Origin: Oceanihabitans sp. IOP_32 | GTDB taxonomy: Bacteria; Bacteroidota; Bacteroidia; Flavobacteriales; Flavobacteriaceae | Length of the DNA: 64,000 bases | Direction: 5' to 3' | Assembly: GCF_009498295.1 (NCBI RefSeq) | Contig: NZ_CP040813.1 | Span: forward strand, 2,735,001-2,799,000 | Shown: positions 60,454 through 64,000 of the stretch, piece by piece | How positions within the stretch are numbered: the stretch's first letter is position 1 | How the letters are laid out: the number at the start of each line of letters is the position of its first letter | Program-made: the position numbers and the translations under genes | The notes under the pieces: model-generated | Seen by the model: the letters and a program-made list of their open reading frames with translations, nothing else | What the model was told of the DNA's origin: nothing | The model's database searches: none

Positions 60454-62757
60454 ATGAAAAAACTAAGGTACTATCTATTGGCCGTAACACTTATATCGAC
60501 AAGTGTTTTTGCTCAAAGTAAAGGCGAACAGGAACGTAAAACGGGGCATACAAACACCAATAAATTTAAGCAATTGTACGATGAGTTTTCTACACCAAAT
60601 ATGTATAGAGCGGCATCTGGTGCACCTGGCGTAGCTTATTATCAGCAACGGGCCGACTATAAAATGGATATTGTTTTAGACGACAAAAATGCAAGGTTAT
60701 CAGGTTTTGAAACCATTACCTACACCAATAATTCTCCTGATGTTTTACAATATCTTTGGGTGCAATTAGATCAAAACCAACGGGCAAAAGATTCTAAGTC
60801 ACCTTTAATTCAAAGCCGAGAATTGGCTCCCGTTTACACACCAGAAAAATTTGTGTCAACTCACATGAAAGCCCCTTTAGAACGCGGTTTTAACATTGAA
60901 AGCGTAACAGGAATAAATGGTAAACCATTAACGTATATGATTAATAGAACCATGATGCGTATAGAACTACCAGAAGCCATGAAATCTGGAGAGACCTTCT
61001 CGTTTTCTATTAAATGGTGGTACAATATCAATAATCATGTGGTTGAAGGCGGTCGCTCTGGTTACGAATATTTCCCAAAAGATGGCAATAAAGCTTATGT
61101 TATTGCACAATTTTTTCCAAGAATGGCCGTGTATAGCGATGTGGAAGGTTGGCAAAATTCACAATTTTGGGGTCGTGATGAATTTGCATTACCGTTTGGC
61201 GATTACGAGGTTAACATTACAGTGCCAGCCGATCACATTTTAGATGCTACTGGAAAATTGCTCAATAGAAAAGAAGTGTTTTCAAAAACCATGTTAAAAC
61301 GATATGAGCAAGCCCAAAAGTCTTACAACGAGCCTGTTCTAATTGTTACTCAGGCTGAAGCCGAGGCGGCCGAGAAGAAATTCTCAAACAAAACAAAAAC
61401 TTGGAAGTTTAAAGCAGAAAATGTGCGTGACTACGCTTTTGCAACATCTCGAAAATTTATTTGGGACATGATGGCGGTAAAAATTGGAGATAAAGATGTT
61501 ATGGCTGCGTCTATGTATCCAAAAGAAGGCAACCCGTTGTGGGAAGAATGGTCTACCAAAGCCGTTGCAAGTACCTTAGAGACCTATTCTAGAATGACTT
61601 TCGATTATCCGTACCATAAAGCGATTTCGGTACATGCGAAAAGGCAAGGAATGGAATACCCGATGATTTGTTGGAATTTTGGCAGACCAGATGAAGAGGG
61701 TAATTATAGTGACCGTACAAAATACGGTATGATAGGCGTGATTATTCATGAAGTTGGCCATAACTACTTTCCGATGATTGTGAATAGTGATGAGCGTCAA
61801 TGGACTTGGATGGACGAGGGTTTAAATACCTTCTTGCAATATGTCGCAGAACAAGATTTTGGAAAAAAACATCCAAAAGCCTTATCACCACAACACGATA
61901 ACTTTCCTTCTCGTCGGGGTCCAGCACATTTAATTGTACCCTATATGGGCGGCAATCAAGATTATATTGCACCAATAATGACAAAAGGTCTCAATACCTA
62001 TCAATTTGGTAATAATGCCTATGGCAAGCCAGCAACCGCTCTAAATATTTTGAGAGAAACTGTAATGGGACCCGAGTTGTTCGATTATGCCTTTAAAGTT
62101 TATGCCCAGCGTTGGATGTTTAAACACCCTACACCTGAAGATTTTTTTAGAACCATGGAAGATGCGTCGGCATTCGATTTAGACTGGTTTTGGAGAGGCT
62201 GGTTTTACACTACAGATTGGGTAGATATTGGGATTAAGGATGTTAAAAAATACTATGTATCGTCTAGCCCTAATCAATACATAAAAGATTATGTAAAAGA
62301 ACAAGGAGAGTCTTTGAGTGATTTACCACCATTAGTTTATATGGTTGAAGAAGGAAGTGATGCGTTTAATAAAACCCAAATGAAAAATGGAACTCCAAAA
62401 GAAAATTCAATACCACTTAAAACGTATCTCATGGATAATTTCTCGCCAGAGGAACGAAAAAACATGAAAAATCCTAAGTTTTTCTATAATATTACTTTCG
62501 AAAAACCAGGCGGTTTGGTTATGCCTATACTCGTAGAGTATACCTATGCCGATGGTACAACTAAAACCGAAAAATATCCAGCGCAAATTTGGAGACTAAA
62601 CGACAATGAAGTCAATAAAACGATTGCTTCAGATAAAGAGCTTGTTGGTATTAAAATCGACCCTAATTTACAAACAGCCGATGTCGATGTATCCAATAAT
62701 TCTTGGCCAAGAGTTGTAGAAAAAAGTCAATTCGATAAATTTAAAGAAAGAAAATAA
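60454..62757 (+). CDS. M1 family zinc aminopeptidase-like metallopeptidase
   Basis: A 767-residue exported peptidase with a signal peptide (about 1-21, ending 'STSVFAQ'). The gluzincin site is 'IIHEVGHNYFPMI' (HExxH, about 430-442), followed 18 residues later by 'WTWMDEGLNTFLQYVAEQDF', which supplies the third zinc ligand Glu. An N-terminal beta domain (about 60-280) precedes it, with 'MDIVLDDKNARLSGFETITY'. The 'GAMEN'-type exopeptidase loop is replaced by 'GMEYPMICWN' (about 405), as in other Bacteroidota M1 proteins, so amino- or endopeptidase action is uncertain. Periplasmic or secreted. A strong terminator follows. Confidence 0.92.
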   Translation: MKKLRYYLLAVTLISTSVFAQSKGEQERKTGHTNTNKFKQLYDEFSTPNMYRAASGAPGVAYYQQRADYKMDIVLDDKNARLSGFETITYTNNSPDVLQYLWVQLDQNQRAKDSKSPLIQSRELAPVYTPEKFVSTHMKAPLERGFNIESVTGINGKPLTYMINRTMMRIELPEAMKSGETFSFSIKWWYNINNHVVEGGRSGYEYFPKDGNKAYVIAQFFPRMAVYSDVEGWQNSQFWGRDEFALPFGDYEVNITVPADHILDATGKLLNRKEVFSKTMLKRYEQAQKSYNEPVLIVTQAEAEAAEKKFSNKTKTWKFKAENVRDYAFATSRKFIWDMMAVKIGDKDVMAASMYPKEGNPLWEEWSTKAVASTLETYSRMTFDYPYHKAISVHAKRQGMEYPMICWNFGRPDEEGNYSDRTKYGMIGVIIHEVGHNYFPMIVNSDERQWTWMDEGLNTFLQYVAEQDFGKKHPKALSPQHDNFPSRRGPAHLIVPYMGGNQDYIAPIMTKGLNTYQFGNNAYGKPATALNILRETVMGPELFDYAFKVYAQRWMFKHPTPEDFFRTMEDASAFDLDWFWRGWFYTTDWVDIGIKDVKKYYVSSSPNQYIKDYVKEQGESLSDLPPLVYMVEEGSDAFNKTQMKNGTPKENSIPLKTYLMDNFSPEERKNMKNPKFFYNITFEKPGGLVMPILVEYTYADGTTKTEKYPAQIWRLNDNEVNKTIASDKELVGIKIDPNLQTADVDVSNNSWPRVVEKSQFDKFKERK

Positions 62758-62765
62758 AATCACTA

Positions 62766-62798
62766 AAGCCAACTTTTTAATAGTTGGCTTTTTTTTTC
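62766..62798 (+). terminator. Terminator of the M1 peptidase gene
   Basis: AAGCCAACT (62766-62774) and AGTTGGCTT (62782-62790) form a perfect 9-bp stem with a 7-nt loop and a T tract to 62798. It starts 8 bp past the stop. Confidence 0.9.
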
Positions 62799-62814
62799 TA
62801 ACCAAAACACTTCC

Positions 62815-62822
62815 TATATTTG
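62815..62822 (+). promoter_or_regulatory. -7 box directly before tatA
   Basis: TATATTTG fits TAnnTTTG and ends 4 nt before the GTG start at 62827, predicting a leaderless transcript. Confidence 0.5.
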
Positions 62823-62826
62823 TAAA

Positions 62827-63114
62827 GTGATATTTCAATCTACATATTTGTTTATAAGCGGTGCCGAAATAGCATTTATACTATTTATTGCTATAATGGT
62901 TTTTGGTGCCGATAAATTACCTGAGATTGCTCGAGGTTTGGGTAAAGGTATGCGCACTCTTAAAGATGCAACCAATGATATTAAGCAAGAAATCACAAAA
63001 ACAGCCGAAAAAAACGGCATCGATTCTAGCATAACTTCCGATGTTAAAAAAGAAATCGATAAAGTAAAAGACGATTTAGAAGACTTTACAGGCTCCGTGA
63101 AACGTAAATTTTAA
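62827..63114 (+). CDS. tatA: Sec-independent translocase protein TatA/E
   Basis: A 95-residue protein starting at GTG (62827), since no ATG keeps the N-terminal helix. One membrane helix ('GAEIAFILFIAIMVFGADKL', about 12-31) leads to the amphipathic 'PEIARGLGKGMRTLKDATND' (about 32-51) with the conserved hinge and 'ARGLGKG' block, then a charged tail. TatA forms the channel for folded proteins with twin-arginine signals. tatC is not in the window. It lies after a terminator, so it is independently transcribed. Confidence 0.93.
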   Translation: MIFQSTYLFISGAEIAFILFIAIMVFGADKLPEIARGLGKGMRTLKDATNDIKQEITKTAEKNGIDSSITSDVKKEIDKVKDDLEDFTGSVKRKF

Positions 63115-63247
63115 GATTTCTGGGTATTATTTTTTTTATTTGTGAGAAATTTAGGCTTAAAAAATTATAATTCAAGTTAATAATAACATATCTTTAGCTG
63201 AATAAAATATAATTTGATAGAACCCCAAATCTAAGCCTGTCAAACAC

Positions 63248-64000
63248 ATGAGAAAAATCCTGCTTTTAAGTTTTCTTTTTGTTAACATATTTTCCTTTGC
63301 TCAGAACGACCGAGAGGTTATAAAAAAAATTGATGATTTAAATGCATCTGCTTTAATTCTCTACAACGACAAGCAGATAGTTGAGGCCTTTAAAGTGTTT
63401 AATAAAGCTAAAGCACTAGCAGATTCTATTGAAGACGATTATGGTGCGGCCACTGCAAATTTTAGTTTAGGTAATATTTATTATTTAATGCAAAATTATG
63501 AGTCTGCGAAAGTTCACTATGATTTAACCCTAGACGCTTTAAAAGGAATAAATGATTATTATTTAATTTCTGCTGCATATTTAAACCTAGCGAAGATTTT
63601 TAAAGAACAGAACAATTATGATGTAAGTGTTCGATATTTAAAAAAAGCACTTCAAAATTCTATTGTCGGTAGTGGTATGAGTGTTATCGATAAACAAAAC
63701 GTTCAAAATATCTATTTTGAGTCTGGAATTAATCTTTGCGAATTATACATTGAAAACAACAAGCTAGATGAAGCTTTAATTAAGCTTTTAGAGTATGGTA
63801 ATTACTTAAAAGTTAACGCTATAAAACCAAAATTAGAGAGTTATTATAACTTTGTTTACGGTATGTATTTTACAAAGAAAGCGTTTTATAATACCGCACG
63901 AGAAAAATTTGGTGAAGCCATTCTTTTATTAGAGCAAAATAATAAAGAAACGGATTTAGATTTAATGAGCAATATCTATATGCAATTATCCATTTCCTTC
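63248..64000 (+). CDS. Exported TPR protein, 3' end beyond the window
   Basis: An open frame of 251 codons runs from ATG 63248 to the window edge without a stop. It begins with a signal peptide ('MRKILLLSFLFVNIFSFAQN') and continues with TPR-type helices: 'ASALILYNDKQIVEAFKVFN', 'GAATANFSLGNIYYLMQNYE' and 'AAYLNLAKIFKEQNNYDVSV'. In this family such N-terminal TPR domains often precede a membrane helix and a histidine kinase or DNA-binding domain, so this may be the sensor part of a regulator; the missing 3' end decides. No good -7 box is seen; TATCTTTA at about 63189 is near-consensus. Confidence 0.82.
   Translation, partial: MRKILLLSFLFVNIFSFAQNDREVIKKIDDLNASALILYNDKQIVEAFKVFNKAKALADSIEDDYGAATANFSLGNIYYLMQNYESAKVHYDLTLDALKGINDYYLISAAYLNLAKIFKEQNNYDVSVRYLKKALQNSIVGSGMSVIDKQNVQNIYFESGINLCELYIENNKLDEALIKLLEYGNYLKVNAIKPKLESYYNFVYGMYFTKKAFYNTAREKFGEAILLLEQNNKETDLDLMSNIYMQLSISF

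Overview
The window is AT-rich chromosomal DNA from a member of the Flavobacteriaceae (Bacteroidota), probably marine. The evidence is a promoter signature of the TAnnTTTG type in front of many genes, start codons without Shine-Dalgarno sequences (some TTG or GTG), bacillithiol synthesis (bshC), a type IX secretion component (porT), the lipoprotein Omp85 TamL, and many flavobacterial lipoproteins and DUF families. No species can be named from the sequence alone. There is no phage, plasmid, CRISPR or obvious defence island: most of the window is housekeeping genes. The unusual material lies between genes.

Layout. 1-730 has no supportable gene. 731-6184 holds an SPFH/slipin protein, a DUF1801 protein, a tandem CDGSH iron-sulfur protein with kdsA (Kdo synthesis), typA/bipA, and an FtsE-like ATPase. 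6528-11395 is a pair made of a 1013-residue TPR protein and an outer-membrane barrel. 11445-11686 is a transposon-like 224-bp element (copy 1). 11878-15099 has a DUF1287 protein, a lipoprotein amidohydrolase and a SAM methyltransferase. 15097-17396 is a 2.3-kb array of 17 repeat units that starts inside the methyltransferase start codon and ends in the promoter of a YkgJ cysteine-cluster gene. 18225-24540 has a sterol desaturase-like protein, NamZ, an FtsX/LolE-type permease, a cysteine synthase, an NAD-binding protein and a fasciclin protein. 24628-32183 has an M14 peptidase, a secreted amidohydrolase lying between two 39-bp near-identical direct repeats, and bshC with a PLP decarboxylase. 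32249-37788 has guaA, a LysM protein, a DUF922 protein, a DUF3820 protein and a lipoprotein carbonic anhydrase.

38327-43592 (all minus) is fbaA-accD-rpsO-pnp, with fbaA broken by one extra base in a homopolymer. 44063-49017 holds tamL, a TrmH methyltransferase, porT and ubiE. 49154-52009 is the potassium uptake pair trkA-trkH. 52341-58680 has a small lipoprotein, aspC (separated from its terminator by copy 2 of the 224-bp element), a fatty acid desaturase, rsmG, a TPR protein, a GNAT acetyltransferase, tRNA-Gly(UCC) and pepE. 58926-64000 has a CarboxypepD_reg-like protein, a DUF6702 protein, an M1 metallopeptidase, tatA, and a TPR protein that runs off the window.

The points most worth a second look are the 224-bp MITE pair with 13-bp inverted ends and 9-bp target duplications; the array that carries copies of the methyltransferase start region as a conserved eight-codon mini-ORF; the single-base frameshift in fbaA; the duplicated promoter segment flanking the amidohydrolase; and an AccD that has lost all four zinc-ribbon cysteines. 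No clearly new multi-gene system was found.
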